A stretch of DNA of 64,000 bases from Culturomica massiliensis (GCF_900091655.1 NZ_LT594621.1:868001-932000), one strand, 5' to 3'. Shown: positions 9,571 to 18,937, numbered from the stretch's first letter. The notes: generated from the letters alone by a model not told the origin. Numbers and translations: made by a program.

Positions 9571-10847
9571 AAACTGATTCCGATACCTGTTGAAAAAGAG
9601 AACATATAGGGTTTAAAATCAATATCTTTGTTTTTGCTGATGGATTGTAAATAATACCGGAATCCCGGTTCTACCATAAATGTAATCCGGGGAAAAATCG
9701 GATATTCGACACCCAGCGCCCAATCCGTACTGATATTGAATGTCCGGATGTCTTCGGTCGTTCCTACATATTTCCGGTTATTCCCGTAATTCAGATAAGC
9801 TTTATTAGCTACGATAAAGCTTCCGCTGAATCCCCCCAATACACTTATTTTTAACTTGTTATTGTTCAATCGGTATTTTAAGGCCAATGGAATTTCAAGG
9901 GCTTCGAATACTTGTTCGATATTACCACCTCCGCTTGAAGAGAATGTAGTTGCGTAGTACACCGACGGTATTTTTTTAGTGGTTTTTATATTTCCCAAAA
10001 GTGAAGGAATGTTGCGCACCTGTCTCGGACCGGCGATGGCCGTCATGTTTAAATTATACACCGAAGTATTTTTCTCTCCTTCGGTTTTCTGACCTATTTT
10101 CGTATACATGATCCCCGTTTGGATACTAAGGCGTTTCCCTGTATTGACAGCTACTTTCAGTCCTCCGCTTAAATTGAACATACCCTGCATCTGGTTGCCG
10201 GAATATCGGTAGTTTCTGGCTGCTTTGTCGGGTGCTGTATAATTTCCGGAAGAATATCCGGGAGCAATGTATCCTCCCAATGATATACCCGGGGATTGTT
10301 TCATTTTTTCCGGTTTAGTTCCGGAGTCGGCTAGTAAAAGTTGTCTGTACAGTTTTTGCGTTTCGTAGGAATTTTTATTTACAAGTGGAATAAAATCCCT
10401 GCGAATGGCCGGTGTTTTTATTTCAGCTTCGGGGACCGGTGTTGAAAGTGTACGCTCTGCAAACAATTGTACGATTTCGAGCGGAGTCTCTGTTGTCTTT
10501 TCGGGAAGAAGTGTCTGCGGCAGATGTTCCGTCGGTAAAGGACGACGGGCAGACAGGCAGCTTACAAGCTCCCTGTTTTTATACTCCTTTTCTATGTAAT
10601 CCTGCCCAAGTGCAGTAATTTCAGTATACGATACAACTTTTTCCAGCGGTTCTTTTTTTTGTATCAGCCAGGACAATCCCAGCAACAAGACAATCCCGGC
10701 AGCAGTACTATACCACCACACAACGGATTTTTTCTGTCTCCTTCTGGCATCCACTTCTTTCCGGATATTTTCCCACAAATAGGCAGGAGGTTCTACCGAT
10801 TCTTCCCGGAATACCTTTCTCAATCTGTTGTCCATATTATTACTCAT
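9567..10847 (-). CDS. Sigma-coupled membrane protein with outer-membrane-type beta-barrel domain
   Basis: A 426-residue protein translationally coupled to the ECF sigma gene (ATGA overlap at 10844-10847). Residues 1-40 are charged and cytoplasmic-like (PPAYLWENIRKEVDARRRQK), the region where an anti-sigma domain would sit. Residues 44-62 form one membrane segment. A Pro/Thr/Glu-rich linker runs to about 185. The rest alternates polar and aromatic residues as in PorT/OMP_b-brl-type barrels and ends in aromatic F (FSTGIGISF). The plausible role is an anti-sigma or sensory partner of the sigma factor. No canonical zinc anti-sigma motif (HxxxCxxC) is present, so this is inference from position and topology. 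Confidence 0.65.
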   Translation of the reverse strand: MSNNMDNRLRKVFREESVEPPAYLWENIRKEVDARRRQKKSVVWWYSTAAGIVLLLGLSWLIQKKEPLEKVVSYTEITALGQDYIEKEYKNRELVSCLSARRPLPTEHLPQTLLPEKTTETPLEIVQLFAERTLSTPVPEAEIKTPAIRRDFIPLVNKNSYETQKLYRQLLLADSGTKPEKMKQSPGISLGGYIAPGYSSGNYTAPDKAARNYRYSGNQMQGMFNLSGGLKVAVNTGKRLSIQTGIMYTKIGQKTEGEKNTSVYNLNMTAIAGPRQVRNIPSLLGNIKTTKKIPSVYYATTFSSSGGGNIEQVFEALEIPLALKYRLNNNKLKISVLGGFSGSFIVANKAYLNYGNNRKYVGTTEDIRTFNISTDWALGVEYPIFPRITFMVEPGFRYYLQSISKNKDIDFKPYMFSFSTGIGISF

Positions 10848-11374
10848 CGCTCTGCGTATTCTTTTATTCTTTTCTTTAAGATTTCTCTGGCTCTGGCTAA
10901 ATTGGATTTTGAAGTTCCCTCTGAGATGCCGAGCATAGCTGCAATATCCTTGTGTTGTAATTCTTCTCCGACATACAGGCGAAAAACCAGTTTGTACCTT
11001 TCAGGCAACTCTTCTATAAAGCCAATCAATACGTTTTCGGGAATATAGGCCTCTTCGTCGTCGGTTTCCGTTTGTACGACATCGGGAATATCCTCTGTTA
11101 ACTGAACGGACTGATTTTTCCGGTATTTTTCCAAAGCCGTATTGATAAAAATGCGCTTCATCCAGCCTTCAAAAGAGCCTTTTCCAGTATATTGTCCGAT
11201 TGATTCGAATACCCGGATAAAGCCGTCCTGGAAATTATCTTCCGCTTCCGTCCGGCTTGGGGAGTAGCGGAGACATAGTGCAAACATGCGAGCAGAAAAA
11301 AGTTTGTAAAGCTGCTCCTCGGCTTTACGGTCTCTTTTCTTGCACTTTTCTACTATATCTTCCACTATACACAT
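10844..11374 (-). CDS. ECF-type RNA polymerase sigma factor
   Basis: A 176-residue sigma-70 family protein of the extracytoplasmic function group. Region 2 (FSARMFALCLRYS...FQDGFIRVFESI, about residues 25-65) would bind core polymerase and the -10 element. Region 4 (LPERYKLVFRLYV...DIAAMLGISEGTSKSNLARAR, about 118-165) carries the helix-turn-helix. The two are joined by an acidic linker. It overlaps the downstream membrane/barrel gene by 4 bases, which argues that this protein controls it. It lies 71 bases after the terminator-bounded pepP gene. Confidence 0.92.
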   Translation of the reverse strand: MCIVEDIVEKCKKRDRKAEEQLYKLFSARMFALCLRYSPSRTEAEDNFQDGFIRVFESIGQYTGKGSFEGWMKRIFINTALEKYRKNQSVQLTEDIPDVVQTETDDEEAYIPENVLIGFIEELPERYKLVFRLYVGEELQHKDIAAMLGISEGTSKSNLARAREILKKRIKEYAER

Positions 11375-11411
11375 GACTCGTTGCTCAATAGATGCGCAGA
11401 TTATAAAAAGG

Positions 11412-11438
11412 TTGCGTCATTCTTTGAGAATGACGCAA
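11412..11438 (-). terminator. Intrinsic terminator of pepP
   Basis: Perfect 12-bp inverted repeat (TTGCGTCATTCT, 11412-11423, with 11427-11438) and a 3-base loop, 8 bases past the pepP stop. On the minus strand it is followed by CCTTTTTATAAT. It separates pepP from the sigma-factor operon. Confidence 0.8.
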
Positions 11439-11445
11439 TTTATTT

Positions 11446-13227
11446 TTAAATTTTTTGGGTTTTCATTTTCAGCCAATCTGCAATTTCCGGTTGAAGATGG
11501 GGCGACAACTTTTCATATACCGTATTGTGGTAAGCATTCAGCCATTTTTTTTCCTCCGCACTTAATAATTCAATTGACAATGCAGAAGTATCAAAATAAC
11601 AAAGAGTTAATGTTTCAAACCCCAACCATTCCCCGAACTCATTCACGGCGATAGGATGGCATAAAATCATGTTTTCGTGGCGTATGCCATGTGAACCTTC
11701 CCGGTACATGCCCGGTTCGTCGGACGTAACCATTCCGGAAAGTATCGGCTGGTTACGCCAGGTTTGGCGGATGTCTTGAGGTCCTTCATGTACACAGAGG
11801 AAATGACCGATCCCGTGTCCCGTTCCATGTCCGTAATTTCTTAGATTATCCCATAAAGGCTGCCTGGCAACTATATCGATATTTGCGCCGGCTGTTCCTT
11901 TCGGGAATATACATCTTGCCAGGTTAATCATGCCTTTTAATACCAGTGTGTAATCCTCTTTTTCCAAATCAGTCAGTTCTCCCAAAGGAATCGTACGGGT
12001 GATATCCGTTGTCCCGTACCAATATTGGGCCCCCGAATCAACCAGATACAAGCCTTTGGCTTTCAGTACGGCATCCTGTCCGGGAACGGCAGAATAATGA
12101 GGTAAAGCCGCATTCATACCGTATGCGGAAATGGTATGAAAACTATCTGAAATATAATCGGGACATTCCTGACGGAATGCGGTCAGTTTTTCCGCCACCT
12201 CGGTTTCTGTCAATTCCTGTTTCTTTAAACTGTCTTCCAGCCAATAGAAAAAGCGGGTCATGGCGATACCGTCCTGTATGCAAGCTTTTCTGAATCCTTC
12301 TGATTCCGTCGTATTTTTTATTGATTTCCACAATACGACAGGCGATTTGCTTTCAATCAACCGGCAAACCGATTTGACTTTATTGTATACGGCATAATTC
12401 AATGTGTCCGTATCCAGACAAAAAACCGCATCCGTTTTTTTCAATTCGTCCAGAAATAAAAATAAATGATGATAATCCCGTATCTCGATTCCGTTTGCCG
12501 CCAATTCTTTGGATATTTCGGCCGAAACTTTCCGGTTTTTTACAAACAGCCAGGATTTTTCCCGCCCGACAACAGCATAACTGATCACCACCGGATTATA
12601 CGAAACATCCCGGCCTCTTATATTATAGAGCCATGCAATTTCATCCAGGCAACTGAACAGGGCATAATCGGCTTGCTTTTCCTGTAAATATTCCCGGACA
12701 GAATTTATTTTTTCCCGGGCCGGCTTACCGGTAAATTCCGTTTTTAACAAAAACAAGGGAGCCTCCGGTAGCCCCGGGCGATCCAGCCAGATTTCCCCCA
12801 GCAGGTCTGTTTTATCAATCACCCGGATTTTTTTCGCCGTAAAATAAGATTCCAGGCTTTTTATATCATTTACGGGCATACAAAATCCATCGATACCGAC
12901 ACGGGCTTCCGCCGGCAGGACGGATGCCAGCCATTCCGGATAGTCAACGGCGTCGGGTACTCTGAGTTTGTGCATGTTTATACCGCTTCCGGCCAATTCT
13001 TTTTCTGCCTGAATAAAATAACGGGTGTCCGTCCATAACCCGGCTTCTTTTAAGGTGACTACAACGGTTCCATACGACCCCGTAAATCCGGATATCCATT
13101 TTCGTTGTTGCCATGCTTCCGGTAAATATTCACTATTGTGCGGATCCGTGCCGGATATAATATAGGCATCCAAAGATTCTCGCTCCATTATTTTTCTTAA
13201 AGCTGTGAGTTTTTCAGGTATAGTCAT
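11446..13227 (-). CDS. pepP: Xaa-Pro aminopeptidase (aminopeptidase P, M24B)
   Basis: A 593-residue, three-domain aminopeptidase P of the long (eukaryote-like) type. Two N-terminal creatinase-like domains (about residues 1-300) precede the pita-bread M24 catalytic domain (about 310-530). The metal ligands are visible: TTDITRT (the two Asp lie upstream and within this block), HGTGHGIGHFL, DEPGMYREG and HENMILC. It removes N-terminal residues ahead of proline in peptides; no signal peptide is seen, so it is probably cytoplasmic. It has its own good promoter (13250-13281), overlapping one palindrome of an operator array. Confidence 0.94.
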   Translation of the reverse strand: MTIPEKLTALRKIMERESLDAYIISGTDPHNSEYLPEAWQQRKWISGFTGSYGTVVVTLKEAGLWTDTRYFIQAEKELAGSGINMHKLRVPDAVDYPEWLASVLPAEARVGIDGFCMPVNDIKSLESYFTAKKIRVIDKTDLLGEIWLDRPGLPEAPLFLLKTEFTGKPAREKINSVREYLQEKQADYALFSCLDEIAWLYNIRGRDVSYNPVVISYAVVGREKSWLFVKNRKVSAEISKELAANGIEIRDYHHLFLFLDELKKTDAVFCLDTDTLNYAVYNKVKSVCRLIESKSPVVLWKSIKNTTESEGFRKACIQDGIAMTRFFYWLEDSLKKQELTETEVAEKLTAFRQECPDYISDSFHTISAYGMNAALPHYSAVPGQDAVLKAKGLYLVDSGAQYWYGTTDITRTIPLGELTDLEKEDYTLVLKGMINLARCIFPKGTAGANIDIVARQPLWDNLRNYGHGTGHGIGHFLCVHEGPQDIRQTWRNQPILSGMVTSDEPGMYREGSHGIRHENMILCHPIAVNEFGEWLGFETLTLCYFDTSALSIELLSAEEKKWLNAYHNTVYEKLSPHLQPEIADWLKMKTQKI

Positions 13228-13249
13228 TTTTTATATGTTTTAATTTTTT

Positions 13250-13281
13250 CAAATGTAATAAGAATAAGCTCAATTTGCAAA
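13250..13281 (-). promoter_or_regulatory. Promoter of pepP
   Basis: On the minus strand TTTG (13281-13278) is followed by exactly 20 bases and then TACATTTG (13257-13250), the full Bacteroidetes -33/-7 pattern. The start codon lies 23 bases downstream of the -7 box. The -7 box falls within a near-perfect TTACA-N2-TGTAA palindrome (13247-13258). Confidence 0.75.
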
Positions 13282-13784
13282 AAAGAGGATTGTTTACAAA
13301 TGTAATGTAGTATGCCGGTGTTTTTGGGCTCCATCTGAATGTTACATATGTAATGTTGTGTTCTCTGAAATATAAATTTTACAAAAGTAACGCCTTGTTG
13401 GGGACTAGATTTTTCCGACCTGAATATATTAGGTATAATATACTTTAAGCCAGTATTTTAAATATAAATATATCATGTATATATTTAATATTTTAAAGCC
13501 GAATAAGATATTTAAAGCCCATTTTGATTATAAATCGGTCTTATAAAATTAAAAAATTGTTTGATAATCAGTTGTTTAATGTGTTTATATATAGTTTTTA
13601 TTTAATATATTTTCTTTTAAAACAGAAGATTGTTTGATTGTAACATACTATATATCAGCTATTCATACAATGCAATATCTGTAATCCAGTTTCAATATAC
13701 TGAAAATGAAATAAATAGGGTAGAGATAGGAGGGTTAATACTAGTATAAATTACATATGTAAACTCTACTAATTACAAATGTAA

Positions 13785-13816
13785 TTTGGTAGATTTGAGG
13801 TTAATTATTACATTTG
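13785..13816 (+). promoter_or_regulatory. Promoter of the XRE regulator gene
   Basis: TTTG at 13785-13788, a 20-base spacer and TACATTTG at 13809-13816 match the Bacteroidetes -33/-7 consensus with ideal spacing. One palindrome (13773-13784) directly abuts the -33 element and another (13808-13819) contains the -7 element, so binding there should block RNA polymerase. The leader would be about 55-60 bases. Confidence 0.75.
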
Positions 13817-13880
13817 TAAAAGAAAACGGATGATTTTGTTATAACGATAAAATGACTTGTGTCATGTAAATTTCGGGAAA

Positions 13881-14297
13881 ATGAAAGACAGGTTGAATGA
13901 GATTATTGAAAAAAAAGGACTGACGGCAACGAAATTTGCCAATATGATAGATGTAAATCCTTCTGCCATCTCTCATTTACTGAAGGGACGCAATAAGCCC
14001 GGCTATGATGTGCTGGTAAATATAGCCAAGGCGTTTCCGGATATCAGTATGGATTGGCTGCTTACCGGGAAAGGCGGAATTTATAATCATCCGGCGACAG
14101 CCCCGTCTGTAGATATACAAGAAAAAACCGTTTTACAAACGCCTAAAGAACCGGAACACGCGTCCGCAGAAAAAGAAATAGCTGCAATCCCGGGTGAAAT
14201 TGCAGCTACGATCCCTTTATTGACAAACAAGAAAGCATTAAAGCGAATTATCCTGTTTTTCAGCGACGGAAGTTTTGAAGATTACCAAAAGGACTGA
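13881..14297 (+). CDS. XRE-family helix-turn-helix transcriptional regulator
   Basis: The start at ATG 13881 gives 138 residues; an upstream in-frame ATG at 13857 adds eight non-conserved residues. Residues 1-60 form a lambda-Cro/CI type HTH (MKDRLNEIIEKKGLTATKFA, then IDVNPSAISHLLKGRNKPG, then DWLLTGKGGIY), a pattern common in Bacteroidetes stand-alone regulators. The tail is Ala/Pro/Glu-rich with a small hydrophobic end (IPLLTNKKALKRIILFFSD) that may mediate dimer or partner contacts. The long upstream region carries the palindrome array, so autoregulation is likely. Its stop directly abuts the convergent pyrD stop. Confidence 0.88.
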   Translation: MKDRLNEIIEKKGLTATKFANMIDVNPSAISHLLKGRNKPGYDVLVNIAKAFPDISMDWLLTGKGGIYNHPATAPSVDIQEKTVLQTPKEPEHASAEKEIAAIPGEIAATIPLLTNKKALKRIILFFSDGSFEDYQKD

Positions 14298-15203
14298 CTA
14301 AATCAATCCTATAATTTCCCGTACACTTTTAAAATGGTTTTGTTCCAGGTAATCGTTAATACCGTTAATGATTTTTACGGTGACAGCCGGATCAATAAAA
14401 TTAGCCGTACCTATTTGAACGGCCGAGGCGCCGGCGAGCAAAAATTCGATAGCATCTTCAGCAGTCATGATGCCTCCCAGACCTACAACCGGAATTTTTA
14501 CGGCCTTTGCCACCTGCCACACCATTCTCAAGGCTACCGGTTTAACACAAGGTCCGCTTAATCCTCCGGTAACAGTACTCAAAACCGGTCGTCTGTTACG
14601 AATATCTACGGCCATTCCCAGCAGTGTATTGATCAGGGAGACAGAATCAGCTCCTTCGGCTTCTGCCGTCAATGCGATTTCCTGAATATCGGTGACATTG
14701 GGAGATAATTTCACCATCAGATGTTTTCCGTATACTTTCCTGACGGCTTTTACGACTTCTGCCACAGAAGAGCAACGGGTACCGAAAGCCATTCCACCTT
14801 CCTTTACATTCGGGCAGGAGATATTCAGTTCGATCCCCGGAATATTATCCAGGTCGTTTATTTTCTCTGCGGTCGCGACATAATCGGATACAGTAGACCC
14901 TGAAACATTTACCAGTATATGTGTTTTTATATCTTTTATTCCGGGATAGATATGCTCTGCAAAATAATCTACGCCTTTGTTTTGCAGTCCGACTGCATTC
15001 AACATGCCCGAAGGCGTTTCCGCCATTCGGGGATAAGGATTACCTTCCCGGGGATGCAGGGTTGTACCTTTTACAATAAAGCCTCCGAGTGCCGATAAGT
15101 CTATAAAATCCTGAAATTCGGTACCGTATCCGAATGTACCGGAAGCTGTTAATACCGGGTTCTTTAACTCCAGTTCCTTCAAGGAAATATTTAAATCTGC
15201 CAT
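14298..15203 (-). CDS. pyrD: Dihydroorotate dehydrogenase, class 1B catalytic subunit
   Basis: A 301-residue FMN protein that oxidises dihydroorotate to orotate in pyrimidine synthesis. Class 1B is indicated by Cys130 as catalytic base in NISCPNVKEGG and by the neighbouring electron-transfer subunit gene, with which it overlaps by 13 bases. FMN-phosphate contacts are seen in GLGGIMTAEDAIEFLLAGA near the C-terminus. It is a cytoplasmic heterotetramer with PyrK passing electrons to NAD+. Confidence 0.96.
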   Translation of the reverse strand: MADLNISLKELELKNPVLTASGTFGYGTEFQDFIDLSALGGFIVKGTTLHPREGNPYPRMAETPSGMLNAVGLQNKGVDYFAEHIYPGIKDIKTHILVNVSGSTVSDYVATAEKINDLDNIPGIELNISCPNVKEGGMAFGTRCSSVAEVVKAVRKVYGKHLMVKLSPNVTDIQEIALTAEAEGADSVSLINTLLGMAVDIRNRRPVLSTVTGGLSGPCVKPVALRMVWQVAKAVKIPVVGLGGIMTAEDAIEFLLAGASAVQIGTANFIDPAVTVKIINGINDYLEQNHFKSVREIIGLI

Positions 15204-15952
15204 TTCAAATCGTTTATATTAAATACAGGTCCTTCCGTACACACACATTTATGTCCTTCTGTCGTATCCGTAACACAACACAGGCACGCTCCGATACCGC
15301 AAGCCATCATATTTTCCAGTGATACTTCACAATCAATATTATTAGTATAAGCATAACGTGCAACAGCTTTCATCATCGGGTCCGGACCGCAACAAAAAAT
15401 ATGATCGAAATGTTCTTTCAATAAAGAATGCCCGGTCGGATAGCCTTTTTCTCCGTAAGTGCCGTCCTCTGTGGTATAATGCAGGTGGGAGAATTTTCCG
15501 AAAACGTCCTTCAATATAATATCCTTTTCCGACCGGACTCCGATAAGCAAATCCGGGACAATTCCCCGTTTATTCAATTCTTTTGATAAATACAGCAAAG
15601 GGGCGATACCGACACCGCCTCCGATGAGCAGGCAGCGTCCGGATTCAGGAAGAGTAAAGCTGTTTCCCAATGGTAGTATAATGTTCAACTTTTCATTTTT
15701 CTGTAATTCCGATAACCTGGCTGTTCCGTGTCCGGCAATTTTAATCAATAAATACAATAATCCTTTTTGAGGATCAGCGTCATAAATAGAAACCGGCCGG
15801 CGTAAAAAAGTAGAGGAGGAGCCTTCTACCTTTATATTTACAAATTGTCCCGGCTTGATTTCCGGTAATTCTTCGGAATATACAGTCAGCAAAAACATAT
15901 CCCGATTTAATTTCCGGTTTTCTAAAACTTCAAAATCAATAATCTTTTTCAT
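15191..15952 (-). CDS. pyrK: Dihydroorotate dehydrogenase electron transfer subunit
   Basis: A 253-residue iron-sulfur flavoprotein. It has an N-terminal FAD-binding domain (RRPVSIYD), a Rossmann NAD-binding domain (GGGVGIAPLL) and a C-terminal [2Fe-2S] cluster with cysteines in MACGIGACLCCVTD and KCVC. It couples PyrD to NAD+ reduction. It is upstream of pyrD with overlapping reading frames, so the two are translationally coupled. Confidence 0.95.
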   Translation of the reverse strand: MKKIIDFEVLENRKLNRDMFLLTVYSEELPEIKPGQFVNIKVEGSSSTFLRRPVSIYDADPQKGLLYLLIKIAGHGTARLSELQKNEKLNIILPLGNSFTLPESGRCLLIGGGVGIAPLLYLSKELNKRGIVPDLLIGVRSEKDIILKDVFGKFSHLHYTTEDGTYGEKGYPTGHSLLKEHFDHIFCCGPDPMMKAVARYAYTNNIDCEVSLENMMACGIGACLCCVTDTTEGHKCVCTEGPVFNINDLKWQI

Positions 15953-16007
15953 GTAAGCTTAAAAGTTGCACGGTTTATTTTCTTGTATCCATTTCTTATC
16001 AAAAGCG

Positions 16008-18767
16008 TTATAACTTTTCTTTCAAATATTTTCCGGTATAGGAATCGGGGCATTTTATCAGGTCCTCCGGTGTACCGGTAAACACAACCCGTCCGCCTTC
16101 ATTACCGCCTTCCGGTCCTAAATCGATGATGTGATCTGCACATTTGATGACATCCATGTTGTGTTCGATGATCAATACGGTATGTCCCCGGACAATCAAA
16201 GCGTTCAGGGATTCCATCAATTTATGTATATCATGAAAATGCAAACCGGTTGTCGGTTCATCGAAGACAAAAAGAGTCGGCTCTGCATTTTCACGACTCA
16301 GGTGATAGGCTAATTTGACCCGTTGACTTTCTCCGCCGCTCAATGTACTGGAAGATTGGCCTAATTTTACATATCCCAGTCCGACATCGGCTAATTTCTG
16401 TAATTTATCGACGACATTACGCTCACTGTATCCGGCGTCTTCTGCAAAAAAATCAATGGCCTGGTTTACAGTCATCTCCAATATGTCGTAAATACTTTTC
16501 TCCCGGTACTTGACTTCCAGTACTTCACTTTTAAAGCGTTTGCCCTTGCAATGTTCACATTGCAGATAAACGTCGGCCATAAACTGCATTTCGACCTTGA
16601 TAATTCCTTCTCCCTGACATTCTTCACAGCGGCCGCCCGGTACATTGAAAGAAAAGTGGGAGGGTTTGAATCCCTGTATCTTAGCCAGTTTTACTTCCGA
16701 GAATATCTTGCGGATATCGTCCCAGGCTTTGAGATAGGTGACCGGATTGGAGCGTGTGGATTTCCCGATCGGATTCTGATCGATAAATTCCACACCGTTT
16801 ATGGCTTTTACATCTCCCAGCAACTTATCAAAACTTCCGGTACGGTCGGAATAATCTCCGTAATACTTTTTAAGTGCAGGGACGACTATCGTTTTAATTA
16901 AAGTACTTTTTCCGGAACCGCTCACACCGGTCACGGCTGTCATAATACCCAGCGGGATATCGACTGAAATGTTTTTCAGGTTGTTTTCCGTAGCTCCCGT
17001 TATCGTTATTTTTTTAGTAAAATTTCTCCGGTGCTCGGGTACACTGATATTTTTTTTCCCAAACATATATGCGGCTGTCAGCGTATCGGCTTTTTTCAGT
17101 TTTTCCATGTTTCCTTGAAAGACGACCTCTCCGCCCAATCTTCCGGCCAAAGGCCCGATATCGATTACTTCATCGGCCGCCCGGATAATGTCTTCGTCAT
17201 GTTCGACGACGACAACCGTATTTCCCAGATCCCTCAATTTTTTCAAGACCTTTATCAACTGGTCGGTATCCCGTGAATGTAATCCGATACTGGGTTCGTC
17301 CAGGATATAGAGCGAACCGACCAATGAAGAGCCCAAAGACGTAGCTAAATTTATGCGTTGCGATTCACCTCCGGATAGAGAGGAGGAAAGGCGGTTGAGG
17401 GTCAGATATCCCAAGCCCACTTCCAATAGAAATTCCAGCCGGCTGCGTATGTCGGGCAGGATTCGTTCAGCCACTTTGTGCTGATAGGGATCCAATTCCA
17501 GCCGGTCGAAGAAATCTTTCAATTCGGCAATCGGCATCTCCACTAATTCTGCTATGGATTTACCTCCGATTTTGACGTAAGAAACTTCCGGCTTTAAGCG
17601 GGTTCCATGACAATCGGGGCAAATAGTTTTTCCGGTATACCTGGCAATCATTACCCGGTTTTGGATTTTATATTTTTTGGATTCCAGATGTTCGAAGAAA
17701 TCATAGATACCTTTAAAATAACGGCATCCCTGCCACAGCAACCGTTTTTCTTCGGCAGTCAGTTCGTAATAGGGGGTATGCACCGGGAAATTCACGTGAT
17801 GAGCTGCACTGATCACCTGCCGTTTCCATTCACTCATAACTTCTCCCCGCCAGCACATGACGGCGTCTTCGTACAGACTCAAAGACTTATTCGGGACGAC
17901 CAGGTCTTCGTCAATACCCAATACCCGGCCGTATCCTTCACATTTCGGACATGCACCGATAGGAGAGTTGAAACTGAACATATTTACGGAAGGTACCTGA
18001 AAACTGATACCGTCTGCTTCAAAGCGATTTGAAAAAGGATGCCGGACACCGTCTATTTCAATAAAACATTCTCCATTTCCCTCATACAAAGCTGTTTCTA
18101 TTGATTCGGATATACGGGAAACGGTATCTTTTTCCCGGTTGACGGAAATCCGGTCGACCACCAGAAAACAGTTTTCCTGATCCGGTAAGGGGTGGGCATC
18201 ATGTATTACATCTTCGATTCGCAGAAACCCGTCGCCGTATTTCAATCTCACAAATCCCTGGCTTAACAGGAGAGATAGCCCTTCGGGTTCGTCGAGCTTA
18301 TCGGGTTTTGCCAGGATAACGGCATTTTTCCCTTCATGTTCCAGTACATAGCGGCAGATACTGTCTACCGTATCACGTTTAACTTCATTGCCGGATACGG
18401 GAGAATAGGTACGTCCGGCACGGGCGTACAACAATTTTATATAATCGTATATTTCCGTAGAAGTTCCGACGGTAGAACGGGGATTAGAGGTATTGACCTT
18501 TTGCTCGATGGCTACGGCAGGCGGAATACCCTTTATATAGTCGCATTCCGGCTTATTCAATCTCCCCAGGAATTGACGGGCATATGCCGACAAACTCTCC
18601 ACATATCTTCGCTGTCCTTCTGCATACAGGGTATCGAAGGCCAGAGATGATTTTCCGCTTCCTGACACTCCGGTAATCACGATGAATTTTCCCAGTTCTA
18701 TTTTCAGGTCTATATTCTTCAGATTGTGTACCCGGATGCCTTTCAGTTCTATGTATTGCTTTCCCAT
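16008..18767 (-). CDS. uvrA: Excinuclease ABC subunit A
   Basis: I place the start at ATG 18765-18767 (919 residues), preceded by a purine-rich AGAGGACG; a second in-frame ATG lies 7 codons upstream. UvrA is the damage-recognition ATPase of nucleotide excision repair. Visible are two ABC modules with Walker A motifs GVSGSGKSS, signature motifs LSGGESQR, Walker B regions YILDEPSIGLH and FVFDEPTTGLH, and zinc-binding motifs CPKCEGYG, CPDCHGT, CEECQGEG and CEHCKGK. Length fits the family (about 940). A -7 element TATCTTTG lies at 18830-18837. It is separated from rplI by a terminator. Confidence 0.97.
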   Translation of the reverse strand: MGKQYIELKGIRVHNLKNIDLKIELGKFIVITGVSGSGKSSLAFDTLYAEGQRRYVESLSAYARQFLGRLNKPECDYIKGIPPAVAIEQKVNTSNPRSTVGTSTEIYDYIKLLYARAGRTYSPVSGNEVKRDTVDSICRYVLEHEGKNAVILAKPDKLDEPEGLSLLLSQGFVRLKYGDGFLRIEDVIHDAHPLPDQENCFLVVDRISVNREKDTVSRISESIETALYEGNGECFIEIDGVRHPFSNRFEADGISFQVPSVNMFSFNSPIGACPKCEGYGRVLGIDEDLVVPNKSLSLYEDAVMCWRGEVMSEWKRQVISAAHHVNFPVHTPYYELTAEEKRLLWQGCRYFKGIYDFFEHLESKKYKIQNRVMIARYTGKTICPDCHGTRLKPEVSYVKIGGKSIAELVEMPIAELKDFFDRLELDPYQHKVAERILPDIRSRLEFLLEVGLGYLTLNRLSSSLSGGESQRINLATSLGSSLVGSLYILDEPSIGLHSRDTDQLIKVLKKLRDLGNTVVVVEHDEDIIRAADEVIDIGPLAGRLGGEVVFQGNMEKLKKADTLTAAYMFGKKNISVPEHRRNFTKKITITGATENNLKNISVDIPLGIMTAVTGVSGSGKSTLIKTIVVPALKKYYGDYSDRTGSFDKLLGDVKAINGVEFIDQNPIGKSTRSNPVTYLKAWDDIRKIFSEVKLAKIQGFKPSHFSFNVPGGRCEECQGEGIIKVEMQFMADVYLQCEHCKGKRFKSEVLEVKYREKSIYDILEMTVNQAIDFFAEDAGYSERNVVDKLQKLADVGLGYVKLGQSSSTLSGGESQRVKLAYHLSRENAEPTLFVFDEPTTGLHFHDIHKLMESLNALIVRGHTVLIIEHNMDVIKCADHIIDLGPEGGNEGGRVVFTGTPEDLIKCPDSYTGKYLKEKL

Positions 18768-18856
18768 TTTACGTCCTCTACCTTTCAACTTTTAATTTTT
18801 GGAATACTGCCTTTGTTGCAGTAAACGTACAAAGATAGTGAAAATAATAGCAAATA

Positions 18857-18883
18857 AAAAGCACCCCGCGTAAGGGTGCTTTT
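18857..18883 (-). terminator. Terminator of the rpsF-rpsR-rplI operon
   Basis: A perfect 10-bp stem (AAAAGCACCC at 18857-18866 with 18874-18883) and 7-base loop lie 55 bases past the rplI stop. On the minus strand the hairpin ends in GCTTTTTATTTG, a good intrinsic terminator. It isolates the ribosomal genes from uvrA. Confidence 0.85.
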
Positions 18884-18937
18884 CGTGTTTGGATATGTTT
18901 GGAAATACGTTTAAGTCTTGTTAATGACTCATTTTAA

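Larger units (their letters stand above)
13247..13819. promoter_or_regulatory. Array of TTACA-N2-TGTAA operator-like palindromes
   Basis: The 653-base AT-rich gap between pepP and the XRE gene holds seven copies of a 12-bp palindrome: 13247-13258 (one mismatch), 13294-13305, 13342-13353, 13379-13390 (one mismatch), 13751-13762, 13773-13784 and 13808-13819. The five unflagged copies are perfect at all ten defined bases. They form two clusters, one beside each promoter; the outer copies cover the -7 boxes and another touches the -33 box of the XRE gene. This is the layout expected for sites of a dimeric HTH regulator, most simply the XRE protein itself. The central part (about 13400-13740) is very AT-rich with no other feature I can name. 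Confidence 0.7.
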
